Below are positions 24,334 through 33,167 of a DNA stretch of 64,000 nt, piece after piece. The stretch is from Chloroflexota bacterium (GTDB taxonomy: Bacteria > Chloroflexota > Anaerolineae > UBA4142 > SHND01). The position numbers were made by a program, and so were the translations under genes. Below the pieces are notes generated by a model. That model worked only from the letters and a program-made list of their open reading frames with translations. It was not told where the DNA came from and did not search any database. The stretch is taken from the NCBI GenBank assembly GCA_016209205.1, contig JACQWQ010000131.1, positions 1 through 64,000 on the forward strand. Reading direction: 5' to 3'. How positions within the stretch are numbered: the stretch's first letter is position 1; each line of letters begins with the position of its first letter.

Positions 24334-27162
24334 CTAGCGCAAAGCGGTGACAAAAACGTCCTGATAGCCATTCGTATCGCCCGCCACCAGGTTGGTTGCG
24401 CTAGAAATAAACGCCGCGTAGCGTCCATCGCTTGAAATGGATGGATCAGCAGAATCGCCGTTGCTTTGCCCTCCATTACGGGCAATAGAGACGCGTCTGG
24501 TTATGCCGGTTTCGAGATCGCGAACGAATACGTCATCCCAAGAACCTTCCGCCCCTTGTATGAACGCCACATGGCGCCCATCGCCCGAAAGGGACGGCGA
24601 AAACGAATCACCCCACGCCGTTGCGCCGGCGGGCTTGACCGAGACCATAATTGTTTGTCCCGTCTGACGGTCATGGCGGAATATGTCGCTCACGCCACCG
24701 TTGTCGCCGCTCGCAAGGTTGGATGCCTCTGACGCAAAGACCACGTAGCGTCCGTCGGAAGAGATTGCTGGAGTAAAGGATGGCTGGTCTGCCACCGCGC
24801 CCCCGGTGGAAACGGACACCAGCGTGGTCTGAGCGCTGGTGCGGTCCCAGACAAAGACTTGTACGCTGCCATTCGTTCGCGGGTCAGCGCCCAAAAAGGC
24901 AATGTAGCGTCCATCGGCGGAGAGCGAGATGCCGGGGTCAATAGCCAGCGCCTGGTCGGCGGGGCGCGTGACCATTGTCAGTTGCTGTGCCACTTGGTCG
25001 TAGAGATAAAGGTCCGTATCCTCGTCCGTATCGTCTGGGGTCAAACTTGCATTTGCCGCAAACGCCACATACCGTCCGTCCGCGGAAATAAATGCATAGA
25101 GCGCCCTCCCCGGTCGGTTGTCAGAAGTGCGCGAAATCGCCCTGCTTTGCCCGGTCACGCGGTCATGCACAAAGATGTCAAAAATCGCGTCGGCAGTATT
25201 CTCGGCAGCATCGGCGTGGAACACCACGTAACGCCCATCGGCGGAAAGCGAAGGATTATCCGCGTTAGTGGTATAGCCGCCTATCTGCGGGGCTGGGACA
25301 AGCGTCGTCTCGTCCATGGTCCGGTCATGGACAAAGACATTACTGCCGAGGGGAACTCCGCTGGCGAGAGTCTTGGCGAGCGATGTAAAGACGACATACC
25401 GTCCATCGGCGGAAAGCGACGGGTCCCAGCTATCTTGATTCGCCTGCGTCCCATCGGATGCGACCGAGACGCGCGTCGTCTCCCACGGCACCACCAACGT
25501 GACGTTCTTTTTGCCATACTTGACCTGATAATAACCCGCGCCGTTGTTGTCTTCAACGGTCGCAAAAGTTCCGGCGCGTGCGCCGCTTATCTTTATGATC
25601 TTGAAGGTGTCACCGATGTAGGGTCTATAGTCGCCAATATTGGTCAAACTCAATGTGCCGCCGAGGGTTGCCTTGCCGTCGGTCACGATTCGGTCGTAAT
25701 CGGCGCCCGGTCTGCCGCCCCCAATCTCGATATTCAGTTTGCCGTACGCGCCTTGCGTGTAATCTCCGAGAATATGCATTTTGCCCGCCGAACTGCCAGG
25801 GCTGACCGTTCCGCCGCTGTTGTGGACGCTGCCCCAAATTTCGCCCACGCCGGAGAGTTTGCCGCTGAGAAGGCGCATTGGGTGGAGGAACCGGAGGTCG
25901 CCCTTGTTCATTATCATCTCGCCCCCAGTCTGGCTATAGTCCGAGCTGAAAGCCAATGTTCCTGACTTGGACTCTACGGTGCCATAGTTTGAGAAAGAAG
26001 CGCCAATCGTCGCCGTCCCACTGCCCGCGGATTTGCGGACGATGCCACCGTTGTTGAACTGCGCCCCTTTTTCGGCGGTAAGATACCGGTCTGCGCGAAT
26101 GTCAAAGGCACCGCTCAAATAATTGAGGAAAACCGCGCCCTTTGCCAGCTCGATGTCGCCGGATGACCACTTGGCTGTGCCCTGGTTGTGGAATTGGCGC
26201 TTGAGCGTCTTGGTCTCTGCGCCGCGAAACGTCGTCGTGCCCTCGGCGTACGTGGTCCCAAGACCCGCCATAGTGCCAGAGCGCCAGTCAAGGCGCTTGA
26301 GAATGTATACATCGTCGCCAGCCACAGTGCCACCCGACAGCACCAGATTGTCAATTTTCGGGGAAAAGGTCCTGTCGCCCAGTCCGCGCATGACAAGTTT
26401 GGCATCTTCAAACACCGCGACTTCGCCCTCACCGGTAAAGGTTGTCTGGCGAACCTCGTATTCGCCCTTTTCGAACCAGACCCCTGAGCCAGCGGCGATA
26501 GTGAAGGAATCGTTTTCCAACGACCCTCCATGGTCGAATATGATTTGACCGACCAGTACCTCAACCTTGTTATAGTTGTGGAATGGCGCATCAATAAAAA
26601 AGGTACTGTCCGCAGATTTCCGCAAGATGCCATAGTTCTTGAATCCCCATTTCGACTCGGACCAAAGGGTTACGCGACCCTGCACATCAAACAGTCCATC
26701 ACGGAGGTTGATGAATTCGCCGACTTTGTTCAAGTGAACGTCGCCCTGTGTCCAATTCACCGTGCCATTGTTATAGAACTCGCGGGCGAGGAACTTGTCG
26801 CGACCCTTGAGAAGGGCGATTGCGGTTTTATCAATGGTGGTGAATCCCGTTCCTGCCATTGTCCCACCAGTCCAGATCAGCCCCGCCTTGATCGAGAGCA
26901 TTCCTTCTCCATTCACCTCGCCGCCGCGCAAATTCAACGTGTCAACTATCTCTGTTTCGGACAACGTTACCGTGCCGCGGTTAATGACGGCAGTGTCGAG
27001 GATACCCGGCGCGCGCCCACACGACCATTTCTTGGCGTTGCTCCATTTGCCGTTCGAACCGTCCCAGGTACAAGTGTCCGCGAACGCGGGAAGTGGCGAC
27101 GCGAGCAGCAGCCCGCACAGGAGCGCCAGGATACCCGCGCCGATGAGAAATTGCGACTTCAT
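24334..27162 (-). CDS. Secreted protein: beta-helix-like region plus TolB/PD40-type beta-propeller
   Basis: The 942-residue protein has a clear signal peptide (cleavage after SPLPAFA). An N-terminal half of about 490 residues is rich in repeated 'GGTMAG.GTT' and 'NNGTVNWTQGDV' units, as in autotransporter/PEP-type beta-helix proteins. The C-terminal half contains at least six SADGRYVAF-type blades (LSADGRYVVFTS, ISADGRYVAFAA, ISSDGRYVVFAS) characteristic of TolB/PD40 propellers. AGGAGG lies eight bases before ATG 27162, which fixes the start. A cell-surface or exported binding role is inferred; no enzyme motif is seen. Confidence 0.85.
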   Translation of the reverse strand: MKSQFLIGAGILALLCGLLLASPLPAFADTCTWDGSNGKWSNAKKWSCGRAPGILDTAVINRGTVTLSETEIVDTLNLRGGEVNGEGMLSIKAGLIWTGGTMAGTGFTTIDKTAIALLKGRDKFLAREFYNNGTVNWTQGDVHLNKVGEFINLRDGLFDVQGRVTLWSESKWGFKNYGILRKSADSTFFIDAPFHNYNKVEVLVGQIIFDHGGSLENDSFTIAAGSGVWFEKGEYEVRQTTFTGEGEVAVFEDAKLVMRGLGDRTFSPKIDNLVLSGGTVAGDDVYILKRLDWRSGTMAGLGTTYAEGTTTFRGAETKTLKRQFHNQGTAKWSSGDIELAKGAVFLNYLSGAFDIRADRYLTAEKGAQFNNGGIVRKSAGSGTATIGASFSNYGTVESKSGTLAFSSDYSQTGGEMIMNKGDLRFLHPMRLLSGKLSGVGEIWGSVHNSGGTVSPGSSAGKMHILGDYTQGAYGKLNIEIGGGRPGADYDRIVTDGKATLGGTLSLTNIGDYRPYIGDTFKIIKISGARAGTFATVEDNNGAGYYQVKYGKKNVTLVVPWETTRVSVASDGTQANQDSWDPSLSADGRYVVFTSLAKTLASGVPLGSNVFVHDRTMDETTLVPAPQIGGYTTNADNPSLSADGRYVVFHADAAENTADAIFDIFVHDRVTGQSRAISRTSDNRPGRALYAFISADGRYVAFAANASLTPDDTDEDTDLYLYDQVAQQLTMVTRPADQALAIDPGISLSADGRYIAFLGADPRTNGSVQVFVWDRTSAQTTLVSVSTGGAVADQPSFTPAISSDGRYVVFASEASNLASGDNGGVSDIFRHDRQTGQTIMVSVKPAGATAWGDSFSPSLSGDGRHVAFIQGAEGSWDDVFVRDLETGITRRVSIARNGGQSNGDSADPSISSDGRYAAFISSATNLVAGDTNGYQDVFVTALR

Positions 27163-27330
27163 AGAAGTGCCTCCTTGCAAATGCGCGATGCTCGAATGGA
27201 TTCCGCCAACCGAGTGGTCCACGAAGGACACGAAGGACACCAAGAAAACTCTGTGAACTTGTTGTCCTTTGTCAATCATATCAGAATGGGAATAGCAGGG
27301 CATGTGCGCGAGGTCATGTTGCGCGAAATG

Positions 27331-27355
27331 AAAAAGCCGCCTGAAAAGGCGGCTT
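27331..27355 (-). terminator. Rho-independent terminator of the NarL-type regulator gene
   Basis: On the minus strand AAGCCGCCT, loop TTTC and AGGCGGCTT are followed by TTTCATTT. It lies 38 bp after the regulator stop codon. Confidence 0.85.
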
Positions 27356-27393
27356 GAGGAACGTGAGACATGACGATAGTCATACGCGACGCG

Positions 27394-28047
27394 TCAAACC
27401 AACCCCAACTCTTGCGCGCGAATCACCGCCTGGGTGCGGTCACGCACGCCCAATTTCGACAAAATGTTCGAGATGTGATTTTTCGTCGTCCCTTCGGTAA
27501 TGAATAACTTGTCCGCGATTTCGCGGTTCGACAAGCCGTGCGCGACGAGGCGCAAAATTTCCATTTCGCGTTCGCTCAACGCCTCGAGCAATCGGTGTTG
27601 CGGCGCGGGCTTGGACTGTCCCAAACGCGCGAATTCGGAAACGACTTTGCGCGCGATGCTCGGTTGTATCAACGCTTCGCCGCGCGCGACGCGTCGAATC
27701 GCATCGGCGAGATTTTCGGCGGAAACATCCTTGAGCAAATAACCCATCGCGCCCGCGCGCAATCCTTCGAACACATATTCGTCGTCGTCGAACGTGGTCA
27801 AGATGATAACTTGGATTTGTGGGAAACGCGCGCGAATTTGCCGCGTGGCTTCGACGCCGTTCAGACGCGGCATCCGCACGTCCATCAACACGACGTGCGG
27901 TTTCAGCTTTTGCGCCAATTCCAGCGCGGCTTGCCCGTCGCCCGCTTGCCCGACCACTTGCATGTCCGGCTCCATTTCGAGCAGCGTTTGCAGCCCCTGG
28001 CGCATCAGCTGTTGATCGTCAACGATAGCAACGCGAATTTTTTCCAT
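27394..28047 (-). CDS. NarL/FixJ-family response regulator
   Basis: The 217-residue regulator has a receiver domain (VAIVDDQQLMRQGL, VVLMDVRMPRLNG, LTTFDDDEYVFEGLRAGAMGYLLKD) and a C-terminal LuxR helix-turn-helix (LSEREMEILRLVAHGLSNREIADKLFITEGTTKNHISNI). It is encoded after its histidine kinase on the same strand. The target genes are unknown; the downstream secreted protein and the ABC-2 exporter are candidates because such pairs often control exporters. Confidence 0.95.
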   Translation of the reverse strand: MEKIRVAIVDDQQLMRQGLQTLLEMEPDMQVVGQAGDGQAALELAQKLKPHVVLMDVRMPRLNGVEATRQIRARFPQIQVIILTTFDDDEYVFEGLRAGAMGYLLKDVSAENLADAIRRVARGEALIQPSIARKVVSEFARLGQSKPAPQHRLLEALSEREMEILRLVAHGLSNREIADKLFITEGTTKNHISNILSKLGVRDRTQAVIRAQELGLV

Positions 28048-28065
28048 CCAATCTCCCGTCCCCCG

Positions 28066-28124
28066 TCATCAGTGAACAGTGAACGGTGATCAGTGATCAG
28101 TGATCAGTAACCAGTCTCCAATCT
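28066..28124. repeat. Heptad array between kinase and regulator genes
   Basis: Heptads change gradually while the phase is kept: GTGAACA, GTGAACG, three GTGATCA, GTAACCA, GTCTCCA, ATCTCTA, ATCTCTG. The kinase stop codon (28127-28125) lies inside the last units. Confidence 0.85.
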
Positions 28125-29339
28125 CTAATCTCTGCGTTGTTCCACCGGAATCTCCGCGCGCAGTTCGAAACCGCCTTCCGCGCGCGGCGCGGCAGAGAGT
28201 GTGCCACCCAACAACTCGACGCGTTCGCGCAAACCCATCAAGCCAAAGCCCGCAGCGGTCGCCGCGCCGAGATTGCGGCGATGAAGTGCATCGCACCCAT
28301 TATCTACAACCCGCGCGCAAAGCTTTCCGTCCGCTTGTATTACGCTTACGTCAATGCGGCTCGCGTGCGCGTGTTTTTGCGCGTTCGTCAAACCTTCCTG
28401 CACCACGCGATAGAGAGTGTGTGCTTGCGCGGGGGAAAGCCCGGCGGCGTCAAAATTGTCCGCGCGAAATTCCGTCACGATGCCGGTGGCGTCGCCAAAA
28501 TCGCGGACGAGCCGCGCCAGCGCGTCGGGGTCGCGCAAATCGGGCGGCGTCACCTCGCGCAGCGCGCTGACCGAGTGACGCACGTCCTGTAACGCCTGCG
28601 CGACGATACTGCGCGCATTTTCGATTTCGCGCGCGGCGCGCGCCGGGTCGCGCTCGAACAATCTGGACGCGGCTTGCAGTTGCACGCTCAACACGGTGAG
28701 ATGATGTCCCAACGAATCGTGAATCTCGCGCGCGAGGCGCGTCCGTTCTTGCGCGACGGCAAGCTCCTGCGTGCGCCATGCTGATTCGCGCAGCTGCGCG
28801 TTGGCGCGTTCCAATTCGGCGGCGAGACGTTGACTTTCCGCACGCGCCTGCTGTTCGCTTTGCAGCGAGCGCGCGACCGCCCAGACGAACGCGATGATGC
28901 CTACATACAGCGCGCCATTCAACAATGCCTCATCCAGCGGTATAACCAAAGCAAGCAGCCCAAAAATTTCGACCAGAAAAATCACGCCCCACACAATTTG
29001 CTCGCGTGAACCAAAACTGAAAAACGCCAACGCCGCGAGCATGACGAGGAGAATGGGGGCAAAGCCGCTGCTTTCCGGCGCGGCAAAAAAGAGCATGGCG
29101 ACAAGGATGCACTCGACGACGAACAGCGAACGAACCAGCCAGACCGGCATCGTCACAGCCATGAGGAGCGTCAGCACGAGGGTAAAGAGACCGAACACAA
29201 CCCCCAACGCAGCAATCTGCCCCGGATTGTCGTTGTCAAGGGCAAACAGGAGAGAAATCCCAAAAACCACGCCGGTGGTCAGATATGCGGCGGCGTAGAG
29301 AATTGGATTGGAACGGTGTGTTGCAGCCAAGTTTAGCAT
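28125..29339 (-). CDS. Sensor histidine kinase, DesK/NarX type (HisKA_3)
   Basis: The 404-residue kinase has six N-terminal membrane segments (to about residue 165) with no large periplasmic domain, then a coiled linker. The HisKA_3 box is ERTRLAREIHDSLGHHLTVLS, and the HATPase has VVQEGLTNAQKHAHAS and GFGLMGLRERVELLGG. The middle N-box/G1 region (VVDNGCDALHRRN) is degenerate compared with the usual DNGxG. ATG 29339 sits exactly seven bases after a TATAAT box, which predicts a leaderless transcript. It phosphorylates the adjacent NarL-type regulator. Confidence 0.93.
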   Translation of the reverse strand: MLNLAATHRSNPILYAAAYLTTGVVFGISLLFALDNDNPGQIAALGVVFGLFTLVLTLLMAVTMPVWLVRSLFVVECILVAMLFFAAPESSGFAPILLVMLAALAFFSFGSREQIVWGVIFLVEIFGLLALVIPLDEALLNGALYVGIIAFVWAVARSLQSEQQARAESQRLAAELERANAQLRESAWRTQELAVAQERTRLAREIHDSLGHHLTVLSVQLQAASRLFERDPARAAREIENARSIVAQALQDVRHSVSALREVTPPDLRDPDALARLVRDFGDATGIVTEFRADNFDAAGLSPAQAHTLYRVVQEGLTNAQKHAHASRIDVSVIQADGKLCARVVDNGCDALHRRNLGAATAAGFGLMGLRERVELLGGTLSAAPRAEGGFELRAEIPVEQRRD

Positions 29340-29346
29340 CAGAGTA

Positions 29347-29352
29347 ATTATA
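29347..29352 (-). promoter_or_regulatory. -10 box giving a leaderless kinase mRNA
   Basis: TATAAT (minus strand, 29352-29347) is followed by seven bases and then the ATG at 29339. A TTGCGC hexamer 19 bp upstream is a weak -35 candidate. Confidence 0.6.
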
Positions 29353-29403
29353 CCGCGCACATCCTGTTAGAGCGCAAGTTGTCTCTGCGATGTCGTTCAT
29401 CGC

Positions 29404-29475
29404 CACAGTTTGCACTGCATCGGCGGCGCGTCGCCCGGCAGCAGTGTGTTGCTCTGTAACACGAGCAACTTGCCT
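29404..29475 (+). repeat. Palindromic element, copy 2 (GCAGTGTGTTGC/GCAACTTGCC half)
   Basis: The sequence GGCAGCAGTGTGTTGCTCTG, then TAACACGAGCAACTTGCC, matches the element at 1809-1875 closely in its second half. The first half (CAGTTTGCACTG) is a diverged hairpin. It lies in the gap between the histidine kinase and the last glycosyltransferase gene. Confidence 0.6.
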
Positions 29476-29479
29476 CCTA

Positions 29480-30577
29480 TCACTTGCGATGAATCACCAG
29501 ATTCTCATACACGCGCATCACGCGTCCCACCATCACGTCAAGCGTGAATTCTCTTTGAAAACGTTCGCGCCCCGCGCGTCCCATTTGTTCGCGCAAACTC
29601 GCATCGTCGCGCAAACGCGCAAGCGCCTCCGCCAACGCGCGTGGATTTTTCGGCGGCGCGACCAGCCCCGTCACCTCGTTTTGATTTACCCACGCGACGC
29701 CTGTATTTACATCGCACGACACAATCGCCTTCCCCGCCCCCATCGCTTCCAACTGCACCGCGCCGAATGCTTCGCTGCGTTCCGAACAGGGCAATACAAA
29801 AATATCGCACGCCGCATAGAACGCGGGCAATTCGGCATCTGACACTTGACCAGCCCATCTCACCCGCGACGCGACGCCGAGCGAATTCGCCAACGCCTTC
29901 CATTCGCGCTCCATCGGTCCCGTGCCGACAATCGTCAACTGCGCGCTCGGCAGCATCGTCAGCGCTTCCAGCAAATAATTCACCCCCTTGTAATACCGCA
30001 GTCTGCCGACGAACAAAAGATTCTCCCCTCTCCCTTTGGGAGAGGGGTTGGGGGTGAGGTGCAGGGTGGGGGGAATACCGAGCGGCACGACGACGCACTT
30101 ATTCTTCCAACGCGCCAGCACGCGCGAAGTTTCAATATAGTTGGGGCTCGTCGCTATGATGGCGTCGACGCGTGCGAGCACACGATGCAGCAGCGGCGTG
30201 TACAACTTGCCCATCACTTTTTGCCGCACGATGTCGCTGTGATAGGTCAACACAGTCGCGCGCGTTCTGCCAAACAAAAGCTGCGCGACTTCGCCGACAG
30301 GGTAGGGTGCGTGCAAATGCGTCACATCCGTCTCTATTTCCGCGACGCGCCGGAACAATTCAAAACTGAACGGCGCGGAGGAAAGATTCAAGAGGCGCGA
30401 GGCAAAGAACACGCGTACGCCGTTCACGTTCTCGACATGCGAATGACGATTGAGACTCGTGACGAGGACGGTGACAGCGTGCCCGCGCGCGGCTTGCGCC
30501 TCTGCCAACATCCGCACATGATTCTCAATGCCGCCGAGAACGGGAAAATAATCTTTATAGATGTGAAGGATGCGCAT
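29480..30577 (-). CDS. Family-4 glycosyltransferase
   Basis: The 365-residue GT-B enzyme begins MRILHIYKDYFPVLGGIENH, a typical GT4 opening. Its C-terminal domain has LLFVGRLRYYKGVNYLLEAL, ADELP-like FYAACDIFVLPCSERSEAFGAVQLEAM and the E-x7-E donor-binding motif (EAFGAVQLE). Between the two domains it carries LTPNPSPKGRGE, which is encoded by a widespread intragenic DNA repeat rather than by ancestral protein sequence. It is the last gene of the polysaccharide cluster. Donor and acceptor are unknown. Confidence 0.9.
   Translation of the reverse strand: MRILHIYKDYFPVLGGIENHVRMLAEAQAARGHAVTVLVTSLNRHSHVENVNGVRVFFASRLLNLSSAPFSFELFRRVAEIETDVTHLHAPYPVGEVAQLLFGRTRATVLTYHSDIVRQKVMGKLYTPLLHRVLARVDAIIATSPNYIETSRVLARWKNKCVVVPLGIPPTLHLTPNPSPKGRGENLLFVGRLRYYKGVNYLLEALTMLPSAQLTIVGTGPMEREWKALANSLGVASRVRWAGQVSDAELPAFYAACDIFVLPCSERSEAFGAVQLEAMGAGKAIVSCDVNTGVAWVNQNEVTGLVAPPKNPRALAEALARLRDDASLREQMGRAGRERFQREFTLDVMVGRVMRVYENLVIHRK
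30024..30060. repeat. Intragenic palindromic repeat encoding TPNPSPKGRGE
   Basis: The palindrome (CTCTCCCTTTGGGAGAG at its centre) is inserted in frame between the two Rossmann domains of the glycosyltransferase. The same peptide is known in many bacterial phyla as the product of an interspersed palindromic repeat. Confidence 0.75.
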
Positions 30578-30654
30578 GGTAGGTAGAGTAGTAACGATTT
30601 CAATCGTTTCCTGTGCGCACGCTACGAATGAATTCGTCACTACGTCGCGCGCTC

Positions 30655-30800
30655 ACAAGACGTGTCCGTAGTCAGGTAAATAGGGAAACAGGTAGACAGG
30701 TAGGCAAGGCGATGTCGGTCTCTTCTCTGTCTACTTGTTTACGCGCTACCTGTTTACGTGTCTACCTGCTTACTTGTCTACTTGTTTACGCGCTACCTGT
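30655..30800. repeat. Seven/eight-bp repeat array between two glycosyltransferase genes
   Basis: GTAGACAG/GTAGGCAAG units on the left (30675-30712) face TACCTGTT, TACTTGTC and TACCTGCT units on the right (30746-30835). The halves are complementary. The array continues into the last seven codons and the stop of the upstream gene. Confidence 0.85.
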
Positions 30801-31934
30801 TTACCTGTCTACTTGTTTACTTGCTACCTGCTCGTATACCCGCATTGTTTCGCGCGCCACGCGTCGCCACGAAAATTGCTGCGCGCGTTGTGCGCCACGG
30901 TCGCGCAATGCCACACGCAAATTCTCATCGCCCAAGACATTGGACATTGCCCGCGCCATTTCAGGTACATCAAATGGGTCGAACACATACGCGGCATCGC
31001 CGACCACTTCAGGCAGACTCGACGCGTGCGCGCACGCGACTGCTGTTCCGCACGCCATCGCTTCGAGCGGCGGCAAACCAAAACCCTCGTGGACGGAAGG
31101 GAAAACAAAAAGTTGCGCGCCGCTGATGAGCGCGGGCAAATCCCGTTCCGCCACCGCGTGTCGAAACAAAACGCGTTCGTTCAGCCCCAAACGCGCGGCG
31201 ATTGTTTTTGCTTCGGGATACCGTTCATCCCACGCGCCCGCGATGACCAACCTCGCGTCACTTGCCACCCGTGCCCACGCTTGAACCAGGTGCGGCAAAT
31301 TCTTGTGCGGCTTGTTGCTGCCCACATACAAAACATAGTCTGGAGGCAAACTCAACGTCGCGCGCACGCGTTCGATCTCCATAATCGGCGCAGGTGCAAA
31401 CGTTTCGTCGGCGGCAAGCGGAACGATAGAAATTTTTGCGCGGGGAATTCCCAGTATGCGCTCCAAATCCAAACGTGACGCGTGAGAAAAAGTAATGACC
31501 GCGCGGGCGCGCCGCGCTGCTGCCGCATTGAGCACGCGATATGCCGGCCGCTTGAATGCATTGGGCATTTCGCCGCGCAAAACGAGCGGCGTCAAATCCG
31601 CCAGCGTGACCACCGCAGGAATAGAGAGCGCCAAAGGCAGGGCATAGTACGGCGAATGCCATACATTTGCTTGCGCGCCAAGCCGTTGATGGAACGCGAG
31701 GCATTGTTCGGCAAGCGAAAAAAAGTTTGCCTGCACATCCACGCGTTCCACGTTCGGACGCACGAACAAGGCGGCAAGTTCAAAACGCGTGTTGCGCGCC
31801 CGCGCGTCGTGCAGCACGCGAAACCGATGTTCGGGGAAAAAATCTGCCAGCGCACAGCAAAGGCGAAACGCATAACGCCCAATGCCGGGAAAATGGTCTT
31901 GGATGGAACGGGCGTCGAGAATGCAAGTGAACAT
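30801..31934 (-). CDS. Family-4 glycosyltransferase
   Basis: The 377-residue GT-B enzyme starts MFTCILDARSIQDHFPGIGRYA. Its donor domain carries YVLYVGSNKPHKNLPHLVQAW, and its C-terminal [20 protein letters not shown] is the E-x7-E motif of GT4 mannosyl- or rhamnosyltransferase-like enzymes. Residues ASKQVDR and the stop codon come from the adjacent repeat array. The start may instead be ATG 31949. It lies eight or more bases after the next gene's stop in a tight glycosyltransferase series. Confidence 0.9.
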   Translation of the reverse strand: MFTCILDARSIQDHFPGIGRYAFRLCCALADFFPEHRFRVLHDARARNTRFELAALFVRPNVERVDVQANFFSLAEQCLAFHQRLGAQANVWHSPYYALPLALSIPAVVTLADLTPLVLRGEMPNAFKRPAYRVLNAAAARRARAVITFSHASRLDLERILGIPRAKISIVPLAADETFAPAPIMEIERVRATLSLPPDYVLYVGSNKPHKNLPHLVQAWARVASDARLVIAGAWDERYPEAKTIAARLGLNERVLFRHAVAERDLPALISGAQLFVFPSVHEGFGLPPLEAMACGTAVACAHASSLPEVVGDAAYVFDPFDVPEMARAMSNVLGDENLRVALRDRGAQRAQQFSWRRVARETMRVYEQVASKQVDR

Positions 31935-31957
31935 AGGAGACAGAAACATAGGGAACG

Positions 31958-33097
31958 TCAGTTCCCTCTCTCGCCTACTCGCTCGTACACCGCCAATGTT
32001 TCCCGCGCCGCGCGTTCCCACGTAAAGCGACGCGCTTGGGCCAAACCTTTCGCGCGCAATTCTTGACGCAGCGCGTTATCGTTCAACACGCGTGTAATGG
32101 CTTGCGTCAATCCGCCCACATCGCGCGGTTCGATCAAAATACCCGCGTCGCCGATGACTTCCGGGAGCGACGACGCGTTAGACGAAATCACGGGCGCGCC
32201 GCATGCCATCGCTTCCAGCGGCGGCAGTCCAAACCCTTCATAGAGCGACGGATACACAAACACCTCTGCCAAATTCAACAGCGCAGGCACGTCCGCGCTC
32301 GCAATCCAATCGGTCAGTTGCACGCGTTCCGTCAACCCCAATTCGCGGATCCGCCGCAACGTTTCCTCATACAACCAACCTTTGCGCCCGGCGACCACGA
32401 GGGGGGGGGGCGGGGTGGGGCACGCAAGCAAGGCGGCATACGCGTCCAACAGCGTGACCAGATTCTTGCGCGGCTCGATCGTGCTGAAAAATAAAATGAA
32501 ACGCGCGGGCAAATTGTACAACGCGCGCACGCGTTCCAGTTCGGCGCGGTCTTCAAGCGGGCGAAACGACGGATGAACGCCCTCGTAAATCACCGCAATT
32601 TTTTCGGCGGGAATGCCCATCCGTTTTATCACATCGCGGCGCGTGTGCTCGGAAACGGCGATGATGGCATCGGCGCGCCGCATAAATTTCGGCAGCATCA
32701 AACCGAGAAACCAGCGATTGAGCGGCAGGTGATATTCGGGGAAAAAGCGAAAGATCAAATCGTGAATAGTGAACACGGTACGCGCGTTTTTGAGCGGCGG
32801 GAGTAAATGATCGGTTGCATGAAAAATATCGGTCGCGGGCAGAAAGCGATCCATGTTCAGGCGCAAATAGTATGCTAGCAAGACGCTCATGCGCCACGGT
32901 TTCGCGCCGAGCGGCACGCGCGCGGTTTTCATGCTGCGTAATTCGCCTTCGATGGGGATGACGCGCGGCGCGTGATACAGACCGAGATATTCATATTGCG
33001 GCGCGACACGCATCAACGCGGCGGACAATTCTCCCGCGTAGCGTCCCAGTCCCGCGTGATGGTGGACCCACGGCGAAAGGTCGAGTGTAATTCGCAT
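31958..33097 (-). CDS. Family-4 glycosyltransferase with internal poly-C (G10) tract
   Basis: The 379-residue enzyme opens [21 protein letters not shown]. It has [37 protein letters not shown] and [20 protein letters not shown], a standard GT4 layout. At residues 226-234 the sequence PTPPPPLVV is encoded by a run of ten C (minus strand) that forms a surface loop between strand segments of the donor domain. A slip there would truncate the protein before the E-x7-E motif. It is paralogous to its neighbours at 30801 and 33168. Confidence 0.92.
   Translation of the reverse strand: MRITLDLSPWVHHHAGLGRYAGELSAALMRVAPQYEYLGLYHAPRVIPIEGELRSMKTARVPLGAKPWRMSVLLAYYLRLNMDRFLPATDIFHATDHLLPPLKNARTVFTIHDLIFRFFPEYHLPLNRWFLGLMLPKFMRRADAIIAVSEHTRRDVIKRMGIPAEKIAVIYEGVHPSFRPLEDRAELERVRALYNLPARFILFFSTIEPRKNLVTLLDAYAALLACPTPPPPLVVAGRKGWLYEETLRRIRELGLTERVQLTDWIASADVPALLNLAEVFVYPSLYEGFGLPPLEAMACGAPVISSNASSLPEVIGDAGILIEPRDVGGLTQAITRVLNDNALRQELRAKGLAQARRFTWERAARETLAVYERVGERGN
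32401..32410. repeat. G10 homopolymer tract inside a glycosyltransferase gene
   Basis: Ten G on the plus strand, followed by CGGGGTGGGG, lie in mid-gene. It is one of three long G tracts in the window, and all three are in surface-glycan genes. Confidence 0.85.
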
Positions 33098-33112
33098 TCT
33101 CAAAGTTCGATG

Positions 33113-33167
33113 TCGGCGAATAAGAAACGAATAAACGAATTGATGCCCGATTCATTCGTTTATTCGT
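33113..33167. repeat. Inverted octad repeat between glycosyltransferase genes
   Basis: CGAATAAACGAAT and ATTCGTTTATTCG flank a 12-bp loop (33130-33166). The upstream gene's last codons (GVNES) and its stop are encoded by the same ATTCGTTT-type units. Confidence 0.75.
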
